Under the pieces are notes generated by a model. That model saw only the letters and a list, made by a program, of their open reading frames with translations. It was not told where the DNA came from and searched no databases. A stretch of 64,000 bases of DNA from Nematopogon swammerdamellus. Lineage: Eukaryota > Arthropoda > Insecta > Lepidoptera > Adelidae. Both the position numbers and the translations under genes were made by a program. The DNA lies in contig OX336337.1 in NCBI GenBank assembly GCA_946902875.1, forward strand, positions 2,294,001 through 2,358,000. The letters run 5' to 3'. Below are positions 28,546 to 38,288 of this stretch, piece by piece (the stretch's first letter is position 1; each line of letters starts with the position of its first letter).

Positions 28546-29198
28546 TCCGATGAAACATAGATTATGAAACTTTTAATTTTTTATTAGTTGCTAGGCGAAT
28601 GGAGATGTTAAGCCCGCCAAGAATTGCCTGACTGCATGCTAAGTAAAACTACCTTGTATGAATCATCCCTGGAATTTGTTTAATACAGCTAAGCATTCGT
28701 TAATTATGTCTTTAATTTTGTTAATTGTAGCTATATGTACGATTCTGAAAAGGGTAAATACTGTAGAAAGGAAAAACATTTATAAGTTAAAAAAAAACGT
28801 ATTTTTTTTTTAAATAAAATTTCAATCTGAATAAAAATCTAAGATAAATAAATTTAATTACTTCAATATTATGTTCACCTGGCACGTAGCAATCAACGCA
28901 CTGTGCGACTCGCAACAGTCTATTACGTGTACACGCCGCCGCCCAGTTAGATAATCGGGCGGTAACTGTAAACCACGAACGACAGCCCACCCTTCAACAC
29001 TCGACCTTGCTCCGTCCGCTGAAGGATGTAAATCGTATGACGAGCTTCCTCTTGGCTATCCGATACAACCCCGACGAGTGACCGTCGGTATCGAGGAGGA
29101 AGGTCACGGCCAGAAATTACGGATTCGAGTTTAGCTGGCTCTGTTAACTATCGCCACCGTTTCATTCATAGGTAGATAACTAATAATCAGAGATAAGG
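28546..29198. other. Unassigned spacer
   Basis: Unique-looking, including a GC-balanced stretch 28880-29110. No exon with clear splice sites found. Confidence 0.35.
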
Positions 29199-29352
29199 TC
29201 AGCCTCGGTAGCTCAGTGGTGCGGTCGCTCGACTGTTATTAAGCAACCCTGGGCGCGGTCCGTACTTGGATGGGTGGCCGCTCGACCGTTGGAGGCTGAC
29301 CGTGGTTCGGATTCCACGTTAAACTGTAGGTCCCTTCCCTTCTTAACTTACT
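29199..29352 (+). mobile_element. SINE-5S head, joined to SINE-T
   Basis: GGTCAGCCTCGGTAGCTCAG, TTATTAAGCAACCCTGGGCG, GTACTTGGATGGGTGGCCGC, GGAGGCTGACCGTGGTTCGG and ATTCCACG, the complete head. The body stops at CTTAACTTACTAAGG, where an inverted SINE-T begins. Confidence 0.85.
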
Positions 29353-29530
29353 AAGGGGTAAGGGAAGAGGTCCAAATTCCTACATCGGCTCCGAACGGTG
29401 AAGCAGTGGGTGTGTATATACACGTAAATTTTTCCGTCAGCAAAAAAATCATTGGTGCATTTTGACCGGATTCGAACCTCGAATTAATATCAAGAGTCCA
29501 AGCCAAGAACGCGTCGACCACACGCCGCTT
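29353..29530 (-). mobile_element. SINE-T, 5' half
   Basis: GGGGTAAGGGAAGAGGTCC, CGGCTCCGAACGGTGAAGCA, TTGACCGGATTCGAACCTCG and CGACCACACGCCGC. Head and half of the body only. Confidence 0.75.
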
Positions 29531-30056
29531 AACGAAGGTAAACATGCCCGGCTACATACATACAACAAAATGTGAATGTATTTTATTTTTCTATAAGTAT
29601 CGTCTCAAAAGAAAGATAATCTTGTGGATATATAAAAGTAAAGCAAAACATCAACACTGGGAAGTCCTCCTGAAATTTATTATTCTCTTCCAGAAACCGA
29701 AGGAGTCTTCCTTTTCCCAAAAAAGTTACGCGAACATTTAGCTCTTTATTATTCAAGTATATTTTCTATTTCGTAGGTAGGTACTTCCCTCGGGATGATC
29801 CCAAACTACGAGGAAGAAAATAATTTTGTTTCGGTAAACTCAATCGAACTATTGTTGCTCGGTGAAAACTTTTACAATTCTCGTACAAAAGGTAATAATA
29901 TATTTCTCGCATTACCAAATTTCTTCATACGGTCTGTACTAACCCATCTACCATCCCGGTGGACCATGGAGTTTTTTCTTTGTGATGAACTGCCGAAAAG
30001 GAATACTACAGTGATTTGGATTTGTTGAAAGAATGACTTGACTTCGTCTCCTACAA
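29531..30056. other. Unassigned spacer
   Basis: A 77-codon open stretch at 29795-30028 does not resemble a known family and lacks splice support. Not called as a gene. Confidence 0.35.
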
Positions 30057-30145
30057 CACTGAGAAAAATGTTATAATGGCGATTACTAAACTTTAGTTAG
30101 AGACAAGTTTAGTTAGTGATCACCATCATAACATATTTCTCAGTG
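30057..30145. mobile_element. 89-bp hairpin MITE candidate
   Basis: CACTGAGAAAAATGTTATAA ... TATTTCTCAGTG: arms of about 38 bp pair with few mismatches around a loop of about 12 bases. Confidence 0.75.
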
Positions 30146-31340
30146 AAGTAAAAAGTTTAAGGAGCGGTTGTGAGTGAAAGGATAATGTGTCTAGCTAGAC
30201 CAGATCAAACGTGTGCTTCAAAAGGATCAGATTAGCCAGGGTTAGGTCAGGTAATGCCCAAAACCAACGAACACGTATGAAACACAATGAAGCAAATGAA
30301 AAACATGGCATTCGCAAACTCCTCATGCGATCGAATGTCCATGGGCGCGTTGCACGGGCGTTAGTCAAAGTTAGGTGTTGCAAAGTTAGGTGTCGTGGGA
30401 CTTCCTGAGATATTCCTTTAAACTTATACAATGATTCGACTTCAAGAGACTCTCATAGATGGCGATACTCGCTGCCCAGCCAATGAGAAGCGCTGCAACT
30501 TCCGTTCGTACTTCCGTGACGTATCACTTTTTCTGAGTTAGGTCCTTATCCTAAACGTGCGTTAAAAAGCTTAGCTTCAAAAACGATAACATAGAACAAA
30601 ACAATACAATAAACTTAATCCTTTCATTGCTTATCCACCGGTCTCGATGGCGAATACAATATACGCAGAGATCATTTGTCTCTCCTACCCCATTGGGAGA
30701 CAGGCTTGAGTTATGTATGCTTGAGGGAATCGTTGGTACGCTGCTAACAAAACGACTGTAATTTAAAAGGTAGGAAAAGCATAAATACTTTAGTACCTGG
30801 TAATAAGTCTCGAGACCAGTCTGAGCGGTAGCCAGGTAAGTGGCGTAAACCGAAAATGTTGAACACATAGAGTTACGTGAAAATCATTAATTTGGCGTAA
30901 CCAGAAACGGCAGTAATTAACCGTATTCTATCCAATTAACAGACACCAATCAACATTGGAGATTCGTTTGCTACGCCAATTGCGGCGACCGATCTTCTTT
31001 GATTGCCCGAACCACTCCCACGAAATGTATTGATTTGGCTGTGATTACGTGTCAGTGACAAAACAATTACACGGCTAAGAGATAGTTTATTTGCGGCAAA
31101 AGAGCACACACTTCTACAGTTACAATTCACAAAACAGCTTATAAAATTGTGAGATAATTAGCATGTATGTATATGTTCTTTACTGAACACCAATTTATAC
31201 AAATTAGGCACAATAGGCGAGCTTAATGCCGTGAGACAATCTATTATAACTAACCTTTGGGATGTGGGAGAAGTATATGCAGGCGAACAAGAATAGTTAG
31301 TGGCAATGTATTAGCAGTAAAGCAATATGATAACATACAT
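30146..31340. other. Unassigned spacer with LINE-B trace
   Basis: ATGGCATTCGCAAACTCCTC, GAATGTCCATGGGCG near 30305-30346 is a decayed LINE-B 3' end. TCTCCTACCCCATTGGGAGA near 30673 is a small palindrome-like motif. The remainder is unassigned. Confidence 0.35.
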
Positions 31341-31674
31341 ACATACATATCACACACGCTAAATCCCGACAATCGGGGTAGGCAGAGTAATCGGTGTTGT
31401 GCTGCAAGAACTCTGGTCAATTACAGCACAACACCAACCACCACGTTTCGCAAAGTATTCGAACAAGATTCAATCGATCAAGCAGCAAGTAAGGCACGAA
31501 GACCCACCTGCTGCATGACTCGGTGGAAGTACCGTGCCAAGGTGAGAGGTGGCGAGCCTGTCGCCCTTTAGCACGGTATCTTGTCCTTATCCCTTAGTCG
31601 CCTTTTACGACATGCATGGGGAGAGATGCAGTGGGGATATTCTTTTTAAGTACCGGCCCCACACGGTATGATAA
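31341..31674 (+). repeat. P-repeat, best-preserved copy
   Basis: Full order from ATCACACACGCTAAATCCCG to CGGCCCCACACGGTA. The internal hairpin GGTGTTGTGCTG (31393-31404) / CAGCACAACACC (31424-31435) is perfect here, with a 19-base loop. Confidence 0.9.
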
Positions 31675-32379
31675 CCTACAAACGAATACTACATAAATAT
31701 TTAATACGCATATATATTTATATAATAGACTTACGTTATTACGTACATTAATCAGTGGTACTGATGTTCAACACCATCAACTGAATGACAAGAGAGAGAG
31801 ATAGAGAAGAGGGGAGTTAAGATATTGCCGTCTGAGCGGAGAATAAACAGGAGTCAATTTTAGTTAGGAAATTCGAGGATAAACCTAAAAGCTACGTTCT
31901 GGTTTAAGCTGTACAATATTAGTAAAACTGGAGATTACGCATTTTCAGGATTTTTACGAGCGTTCAAAGTTGCTCTTGTAAAAGAAAATAACATAAAATA
32001 AATTCTAAATACTACTATGCCGACGAAAGAAAAACCGTTTCGCATAAAAATCTGAGATTTTCCGACGCGAATCGTACAAATTAAAAAAGTTTTGACCAAC
32101 CTCCGCCCGGCCCGCCCGAATGAAATTGGACACAGTGAAAATTAAAATAAATGTCCTTCATTAAAATCGATTTATTCGCGGACCTAGGCGGAGTGACCTG
32201 ACGTTTTAGCTCTTCTCATTAAAAACTGCTCGAACAAGAAAGGGACTGAATTAAAAGTCTCTCCTAGTTGGAAGTGCCAGTAGTTAGTTAATTTAAATTC
32301 AATCGCATAAAAAGTTACTAAATTTTCAGCGTTTTTCGGTTCAATTGTAGATTTATTCAATCAACTGTCTAATGTTGGC
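31675..32379. other. Unassigned AT-rich spacer
   Basis: Contains a short GAGAGAGAGA run near 31790. Nothing else recognised. Confidence 0.35.
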
Positions 32380-32480
32380 CTTACGGCTTTTCAATATTTC
32401 TCCAATCTTCTTGGCGCCGACGTACTTGATGCTAGTCCCACCTGGTGGTCTTGCCACACTGCGTTTTCTTGTTGACTACC
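32380..32480 (-). pseudogene. LINE-A fragment
   Basis: On the minus strand RKRSVARPPG then SIKYVG appear in linked frames, matching the GKRSVGRP ... DDDIKYVGG part of LINE-A at 18.2 kb. Frameshifted. Confidence 0.6.
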
Positions 32481-32623
32481 AAGTAAATATTGAGAATCTT
32501 TTCGCATAAAATGTACGTTCGAGAAAGCCTGAAAATTTGTATTCCGTTCTCTTCTGGAAGGGGCTTGCAGCAAAGCTGGTGTATCCTTCTCTGTTTCATA
32601 GCCTATTCTCCATACACACAAAC

Positions 32624-32756
32624 CACACGCTGTATACCGACAAAACGTTGCAAAACGCGGTCGGTAGTTTGCTGTAATTTACCGGAGTTCTTGGAGCACA
32701 ACCCCGATTACTCTGCCTGCTTACCCTGATTGTCGGCACACAGCGTGTGGTATGGA
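32624..32756 (-). repeat. P-repeat derivative with inverted ends
   Basis: Both ends carry CCACACGCTGT followed by a CCGACAA motif in opposite orientations, and the inside keeps AGAGTAATCGGGG (inverted) and CAAGAACTCCGGTAAATTAC (inverted). A shortened fold-back version of the P-repeat. Confidence 0.6.
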
Positions 32757-32759
32757 AGA

Positions 32760-32920
32760 AATACATTCCCCGAAAGCCCGTTCCACAATTTGCAGTGCGA
32801 CACCAGAACGATTGAGAGAATCGTCCCATTCGAAGAACTCTTCTGTCGACTAAACAAAGGGGTGTTGCGCGAGAGTGGGTTTGACGAATGCGAATAGGAG
32901 GAGAGATCATTGAAGCGAGT
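32760..32920 (-). pseudogene. LINE-D polymerase C-terminus fragment
   Basis: Minus strand: SRATPLCLVDRRVLRMGRFS, QSFWCRTANCGTGFRG. It matches IDRRVLRTARFSKSFLCRTA at 62.4 kb. Truncated both sides. Confidence 0.7.
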
Positions 32921-33039
32921 TCATCAGAGAAGAGGTCATAGTGTTAAAACAGGCTCAATGATCGAACAATGCGTCTGTACTTTTGTGGTTGAAGATCCTT
33001 CGTGAGTCCAGAATCACCAGTGAGACGAATGGCTAATCT
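32921..33039. other. Short spacer
   Basis: Nothing recognised. Confidence 0.3.
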
Positions 33040-33250
33040 TGTTTTTTTTATGGAAATTGATACGGTTGGTTTACATCCGTGATATCAGCCCATAACACCT
33101 TGGTGAACTAGGTGCCATGTTAGTGCTTCCCTTCGGTCGTGCCGGCTACACTGAACTGAGCGGAAAACACGAAATATTTCCATAGCCGTTTCAACCAAAC
33201 TTTCATTCAGTGCGATGGTATCAACCCGGGCGGGTTAAACCCTAACCACT
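33040..33250 (-). mobile_element. SINE-5S, 3' part
   Basis: T run, ATGGAAATTGATACGGTTGG ... CTTCGGTCGTGCCGGCTACA ... CCCGGGCGGGTTAAACCCTA. Truncated before the head. Confidence 0.8.
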
Positions 33251-33504
33251 GTCTACCCAAAGCCCATGTGTCGTCATGCCGGATTGACAGGGGTCCCTTT
33301 ATTGGTATTTTTATTGGATAAATTGTGTTCGTTCTAGGGGCGAAATTATATGGACGAGCGAGATTTATTGATTTCTAAAGTAATACAATATACCTACTCT
33401 CTTGTGAGAATGCCGTGTTGATTATTTTGTGAAATTGCTCGTATATGAATTTCGTACCTAAAAGAAAAGAAGAATTCTATTTGTAGTTAATTTACAAGTG
33501 TAGT
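33251..33504. other. Unassigned spacer
   Basis: GTCATGCCGGATTGACAGGG near 33272 is a short LINE-B trace. Remainder unassigned. Confidence 0.3.
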
Positions 33505-33690
33505 GTAGTCACCTACAACATCCGTGATGTCAGCCCATAACACCGGGTGAACTAGGTGCCATGTCAGTGCTTCCCTTCACTTCATGTCGGCTACATTCAT
33601 TGAACTGGACGGAAAACACGAATTATTGACATAGCCATTTCGACCGACGACGTTTCATTCAGTGTGGTGGTACTAAACCTGGTGGTAGGT
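33505..33690 (-). mobile_element. SINE-5S, internal part
   Basis: TCACCTACAACATCCGTGAT ... CCCTTCACTTCATGTCGGCT ... GTGTGGTGGTACTAAACC. Both ends missing. Confidence 0.75.
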
Positions 33691-33797
33691 ACCTGTCAGG
33701 CCGGCATGGCATTCGCAACCCCCGCATACGACCGAATGTTCGTGGGCGTCGTTAGACACCTCATGGGTTCCTCTGCGCCACATGTACGCTTTCTATA
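33691..33797 (+). pseudogene. LINE-B last codons and 3' UTR
   Basis: LSGRHGIRNPRIRPNVRGRR then a stop is the clean version of the LINE-B C-terminus. UTR to CGCTTTCTATA. Confidence 0.75.
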
Positions 33798-33799
33798 TA

Positions 33800-34270
33800 C
33801 AGGTTGTTTCGGGATAGGCTTGAGAAACTTCAGGAATAGAAAGTAGGTACTCATTATTAGAAGAAAAAATCCTTATCACTCAAATCGAAATTCCGTACTT
33901 TTTTTTCGTACAAAAATTGGAAATTGTTATAAAAATTCGATGTACAGTGAGTATGGGGAGGTGCTGTATAGGTCTAGGTAGTGAAATGACCTAGTCCAGT
34001 CCCCTTTTTCCTTTGATGTCATTTAAATTTAAGTGTTTGGAATTTACCTACATGCAGTTCAATTCTACTATTTAAAAATTCCAATTTAGTCATTTTATTT
34101 TTATTAAATAAAGGCGGATGTTAACCGTCCAACACATCTCGATGAAACGATTTTCACCAAAAAGTACTATAAAATGACCGAATCTGGGAAAAAGTTTCAC
34201 AGCTTTTCGTCTTCAAATATGGACCCCTTTCGAACCCTGAAGTTACGAAACCCTACCCTGAAACAGCCTG
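33800..34270. mobile_element. 471-bp MITE with CAGGYTGTTTC ends, TA duplication
   Basis: CAGGTTGTTTCGGGATAGG at the left and ACCCTGAAACAGCCTG at the right are inverted copies flanked by TA (33798-33799, 34271-34272). No coding capacity. TA suggests Tc1/mariner-type mobilisation. Confidence 0.85.
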
Positions 34271-34299
34271 TAGAAACAAGTGCGAATCGGACTCAAGAA

Positions 34300-34560
34300 C
34301 ATTGAAAAAAGAAACACGTTTCTTGTATGGGAACCCCCCTTAATCTTACCTTTTAAATTTTTTATTATTTGTTGTTATATCGGCCATAATAAATAACACA
34401 TATTCTGTGAAAATTTCAACGGGCTACCTATTAGGTTCAAGAGATACAGCCCTCGGACAGACAGACAGACGGACGGACGGACGGGCAGACAGACAGACAG
34501 ACAGACAGACGGCGCAGGCTTAGTAATAGGCTTTCGTACGGAATACGGAAACCTAAAAAA
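34300..34560 (+). repeat. G-repeat, 3' two thirds
   Basis: ATTTGTTGTTATATCGGCCA, GGGCTACCTATTAGGTTCAA, GACA/GACG run, GGCTTAGTAATAGGCTTTCG and GAATACGGAAACCTAAAAAA. Confidence 0.8.
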
Positions 34561-34969
34561 TGGATTCATGAGAAAATCATCAAACTCTTAAATTTATATG
34601 TTGGAAAGGACGTTTAGGGGTTGAAGTAGATTTTTAACTAAAAATAGTTATTTTCTGTAAAAAAAATTACACACCAAATTGAAAAGACCACTGGCGAATT
34701 GATGAATTTAGCATCGTTAGTAATAATGGTGATTTTACTTCAATTAAATATTAAGTTAATAGGTAATTAATAATTATAATTGCCCACAATTAACGAGCCG
34801 TGATGGCAACATTTAAAAGGTTAATTAGGATGAATGCCTCCGTGCCATTACAGCTAACTAACTAGTTATTGAAGACCTTTAGGGTAGCAGCTGGTGAAGG
34901 CTCCACCAAAGAATGTGCCATTATAATCGTAATTTGGTAAGCTTTGTACAATCTACAGTACGATGTGGA
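34561..34969. other. Unassigned AT-rich spacer
   Basis: Nothing recognised. Confidence 0.3.
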
Positions 34970-35036
34970 ATTACACCCGGGATTTGAACCTTAGAACCTT
35001 GGCGTGACAGCTCTTGGTCACTGGGCTAAACGTCAT
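34970..35036 (-). other. tRNA-like Pol III head
   Basis: On the minus strand TTTAGCCCAGTGACC (A-box-like) and AAGGTTCAAATCCCGGGT (B-box-like) are spaced as in a tRNA. Stems are imperfect. Probably the head of a low-copy tRNA-derived SINE whose body runs left from here. Confidence 0.4.
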
Positions 35037-35139
35037 ATTGTGAGCGTTTTTTGTTTTAATCGGAAAGGAATAAAAATAAGAAATATTCAATTTTATTATT
35101 TTCAGCATTACGCGCGTTCTAAAAATAAAAAAAAATTAA

Positions 35140-35290
35140 AATCCCCGACCCTTAAAAAGTCAACAATAGTTTGAATTACTTAAAGGTGTCGGGGAACCGC
35201 TATACCCCGAACACAGAATATGAGATACTCCCCGATTCTAAACTAAACTGAAATTATTTTTGTCTTTTTAAGGGGTCGGGGTTTTTTAAA
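35140..35290. repeat. Inverted repeat, CCCCGACCC type
   Basis: AAAATCCCCGACCCTTAAAA at the left and CTTTTTAAGGGGTCGGGGTT at the right pair over about 21 bp. 150 bp overall. A partial copy is at 24.86 kb. Confidence 0.75.
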
Positions 35291-35439
35291 TTTATAATTT
35301 AACTTTAAATTTATGTATTTTCATAAAATGAGAAAAAGTAATACTAATAATTAAGAATGTTCATGCGGGTCTTTAGGTAACTAATAATAATATTTTAATT
35401 TAGATAATTTAACTTTTATTTCAAGCTTTAAAAAAAACG

Positions 35440-35690
35440 CATCCAAGTCGGAGCCGGATCCGTGAGACGAAATTTTTTGATTACGTCATAATTATTTGAT
35501 TACCATCCCGGTTAAACCAGCTTTCTAATAAAAAACCCGCATCCAAATCGGCCCATCCGTTTGAGAGCTACGATGCCACAGACAGACACACAGACAGACA
35601 GAGTACAGACACACACACACATAGACAGATATACATACAGACGGAGGCGTTACACTTATAACATGCCTCTTTTTCGTATTTTAAAAAAAA
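35440..35690 (-). repeat. CCCCCGACGC-type repeat relative
   Basis: GCATCCAAATCGGCCCATCC, GTTTGAGAGCTACGATGCC, an ACAGACAC run and ACACTTATAACATGCCTCTT. It is the inverted form of the family at 24218-24380. Confidence 0.65.
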
Positions 35691-35739
35691 CATACAGGGA
35701 AAAGAAAAAAAAAACATAAATTTTTATATATAAGCTATG

Positions 35740-36142
35740 CGGCGGCGGGTGGCCGAGTGGCTTGGGCATTGGCTTCTCATGCGATAGGTCCGAGGTTCGA
35801 ATCCAATCGGCGTGTACCAATGAGTTTTTTCTAGCGTAAAAATTTACGTGCATACCTACACCTGTTGCTTCACCGTTCGGAACCGGTGTAAAACTGCAGG
35901 TCCCTTCCCTTGCCCCTTACTAGGTGTCAGGCTCAAATTGTAGCGGACTGGGTTGATACCACTGTACTGGATGTAAGATGGCCGCATAGCAGCCTCGGTT
36001 GTGTTCTCCTCTAGTCCAGTATAGCCAGCAATCCAGGGAAGTATCTAGTATGGCACCTACCTTCTCGGAGGTGATATTGGCTGGTAGGGGCATGCGCTTT
36101 GGCCCCTCCAACTCAGTCCACCGGATTACATAAAAAATATAT
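35740..36142 (+). mobile_element. SINE-T, full length
   Basis: Head GGCGGCGGGTGGCCGAGTGG (A box) and GAGGTTCGAATCC (B box), CGGCGTGTACCAATGAG, TACGTGCATACCTACACCTG, central segment GGTCCCTTCCCTTGCCCC and TTACTAGG, GGCCGCATAGCAGCCTCGG, tail CCGGATTACATAAAAAA. Best plus-strand reference copy with 53332-53735. Confidence 0.92.
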
Positions 36143-36454
36143 ATATGAGGAGGCTCCGTTAATTTATATATAGTTTGCCTGATTTACGAATATGAGCCAA
36201 ATCATTACACGATTTTTATTTTCGTTAATTCGTGGGGCGAGCACCGACAGTTTTATCGACTCGCGAGGGTGTTTAATGGCTGCTTCATTATGCTTTTTTT
36301 TTTCTTATCGACCGAAAATATCGGCCATTAGGCTAATTAGTAATTCTGTTTTAGATATGAGACACCTTAACAGTGAGCACCTAAAAGGGCGTGAAAAGTT
36401 TGTAAATTATAGCAAAAGGAAAAACTTTACAGAAAAATAACGTGTTAGAACTTC
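36143..36454. other. Unassigned spacer
   Basis: Open for 82 codons at 36192-36440 but AT-rich and unlike any known family; not called. Confidence 0.3.
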
Positions 36455-36661
36455 GATGGACGCGCGGTGAGTAAGCGAGCAAGGATAGTTTTCGACCCCG
36501 ACCGTTCCTGCGCCAGCACCCTCCCCCCGCGCGCGTCGAAAACATAAATTTCAAAAATTAATATCTCCAAAACTAGACACTTTATTTACTTTTTTGTCTC
36601 GGAAAAAACATGAGGATTTCCCTGCCGAAGTTACCGTACTGGCCGTTACAACACCCTGTAT
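36455..36661 (-). mobile_element. Partial CAGGGTG MITE
   Basis: Matches the middle and one end of the MITE at 17478-17927 (AATATCTCCAAAACTAGACA, GAAAAAACATGAGGATTTCC, ending AACACCCTGTATATA). Confidence 0.7.
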
Positions 36662-36694
36662 ATATTATGTATATATTATAGTTTAGATGGGGAA

Positions 36695-36735
36695 CGACAG
36701 TTGAACGATCGCGCCACTGAGTTACCAAGGCTGAA
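36695..36735 (-). repeat. SINE-5S head fragment
   Basis: ACGATCGCGCCACTGAGTTA, CCAAGGCTG is the inverted A-box end of SINE-5S. Confidence 0.6.
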
Positions 36736-37082
36736 GTATTTTCGAAGCTCTATCCTATCAAAGAGTAAGATGTTTCATCCAAAGAGGCTTTATAGGATTC
36801 ACTTTCCCGGCAGATTAGCTCTCACTCCTGATGCATATGGAATAGGCGCGCACTCAGCACTCAATGGATTATCCTCTGTTTGGCGAGAGAGAAACCATTC
36901 AACAGAATAGAAGAAGCATCAACCTCTCGAACGCTTAACTTGTAATGGTGTGCACGAAATTTCAAATATATGAAAGAGAGATTTTTAATTTTTTTATTTT
37001 CCATATTTCATTTCACACAATAATGCTAGAACAGACAACCTAAAACTATGTTATGTACGACAATGTTCATTTATTACATACC
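36736..37082. other. Unassigned spacer
   Basis: Nothing recognised. Confidence 0.3.
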
Positions 37083-37293
37083 TGAATGGACCATAAACTT
37101 GGATGGGTGACTGCTCGACCGTTAGAGGCTGGCCTTGGTTCCGGATTCCACATAAAACTGTAGATCCCTTCCCTTCTTACCTTACTAGGTGGTAAGGTTT
37201 AACAATTCCGGATTGGTACCACCGCACTGAATGAAAGGTCCGTCGAAACGGCTACGTCAATAGTTCGTGTTTTCCACATCAAGTTCAATGTGG
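37083..37293 (+). mobile_element. SINE-5S, middle part
   Basis: Begins inside the 5S-like segment (AAACTTGGATGGGTGACTGC), then GGAGGCTG-type stem, body GTAGATCCCTTCCCTTCTTA and CCTTACTAGGTGGTAAGG, stops near GTTCGTGTTTTCCACATCA. Confidence 0.75.
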
Positions 37294-38010
37294 AATGCAC
37301 GCCCTAATTCTTTTATCTTCATTTTTCGTAGGTACTAAGTCTTTTGCTACTACCTTCTTAGATTTCACTATATTAAATCGGATTACAAACACACAAAGAT
37401 TGTCTGGAAGAAATCTCTTTGCATATTATGTAAATGATCGAATAAATTTTTACCATACTCTATGAAATAAAAAAAATATAGGTACGGGAAAGCAATTTAA
37501 AGGTATAAGAAAAACAAAATAAAATACTTACAACAAAACATTCGTCAATAGCAGTTCTATTCAATTGAACTGTTTCACTGTCGCTCTCATCTTCGGCTTA
37601 TTTTGTGCCATTCTGCGAAGAGTGCTCGAGACTTCTACGTCTCGTCGCCTTGTTACAGCGTGTACTTGTACAGTCGTCGTTCGTTCCTGCCTGTCACTTA
37701 TCATATAAGCGCTTTTAGAATTGTATCATGCATACGATACGGTAAAATCGTGTCGCCGTTATCACGTCGACGACTTCGTTGAATGAAGTGAATAAGGTTT
37801 CTTTGTTGAAATCTTATTACTACATCATTGTTGAATAGAGTGCCTGCACTTTCGGGACCGGACGTTGATAGATGGACGTAAGTGTAGAGATTACATACAC
37901 AATTTTCAACAATGCGATGAGCACGTCATGTGATCGCAAGCGCACAGGTAACCTTGTAGACATACAATCCGAAAAAACATCGGACGAAGTTAAAAAAACT
38001 TCTTAAGGGG
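37294..38010. other. Unassigned, unique-looking sequence
   Basis: 37540-37700 reads, on the minus strand, toward TTTTGTTGTAAGTAT, a donor-like site at 37532. It holds only a 16-codon frame. It could be a 5' UTR exon; not claimed. Confidence 0.3.
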
Positions 38011-38288
38011 ACGATTTACCGGATACGGTACGTATATACCACTCGCTGTGTCCCGACAATCGGGCTAAGCAGAGTAATTGGTGCTGTGCTGCAAGTACTC
38101 TTGTAAATTACAGCACATAACACGTGGTGTTCCACTTTTAGCAAAATATTAGGACAAGACAACTATCAAGAAAGTAAGGAACGAAGACCCACCTGCTACA
38201 CGACTCGGTGGAAGGACCGTTCCAAGGTTAGAGCTGACTAGCTGGTCGCCCATAAGCACAGCATCTTGTCCTAACGATTTACCAGATA
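38011..38288 (+). repeat. P-repeat copy flanked by 16-bp duplication
   Basis: The copy (38027-38272; CTCGCTGTGTCCCGACAATC ... GCACAGCATCTTGTCC) lies between ACGATTTACCGGATAC (38011-38026) and ACGATTTACCAGATAC (38273-38288), one mismatch in 16. This looks like a target-site duplication of the length made by target-primed reverse transcription. Confidence 0.7.

Noticed and set aside
35740..35815. A functional tRNA gene (GGCCGAGTGG ... GGTTCGAATCC)
   Set aside because: The acceptor stem does not close, and the sequence continues into a repeated 400-bp SINE.
37534..37700. 5' UTR exon ending at a GTAAGTAT donor on the minus strand
   Set aside because: A single donor-like site without a matching acceptor, promoter evidence or coding frame.
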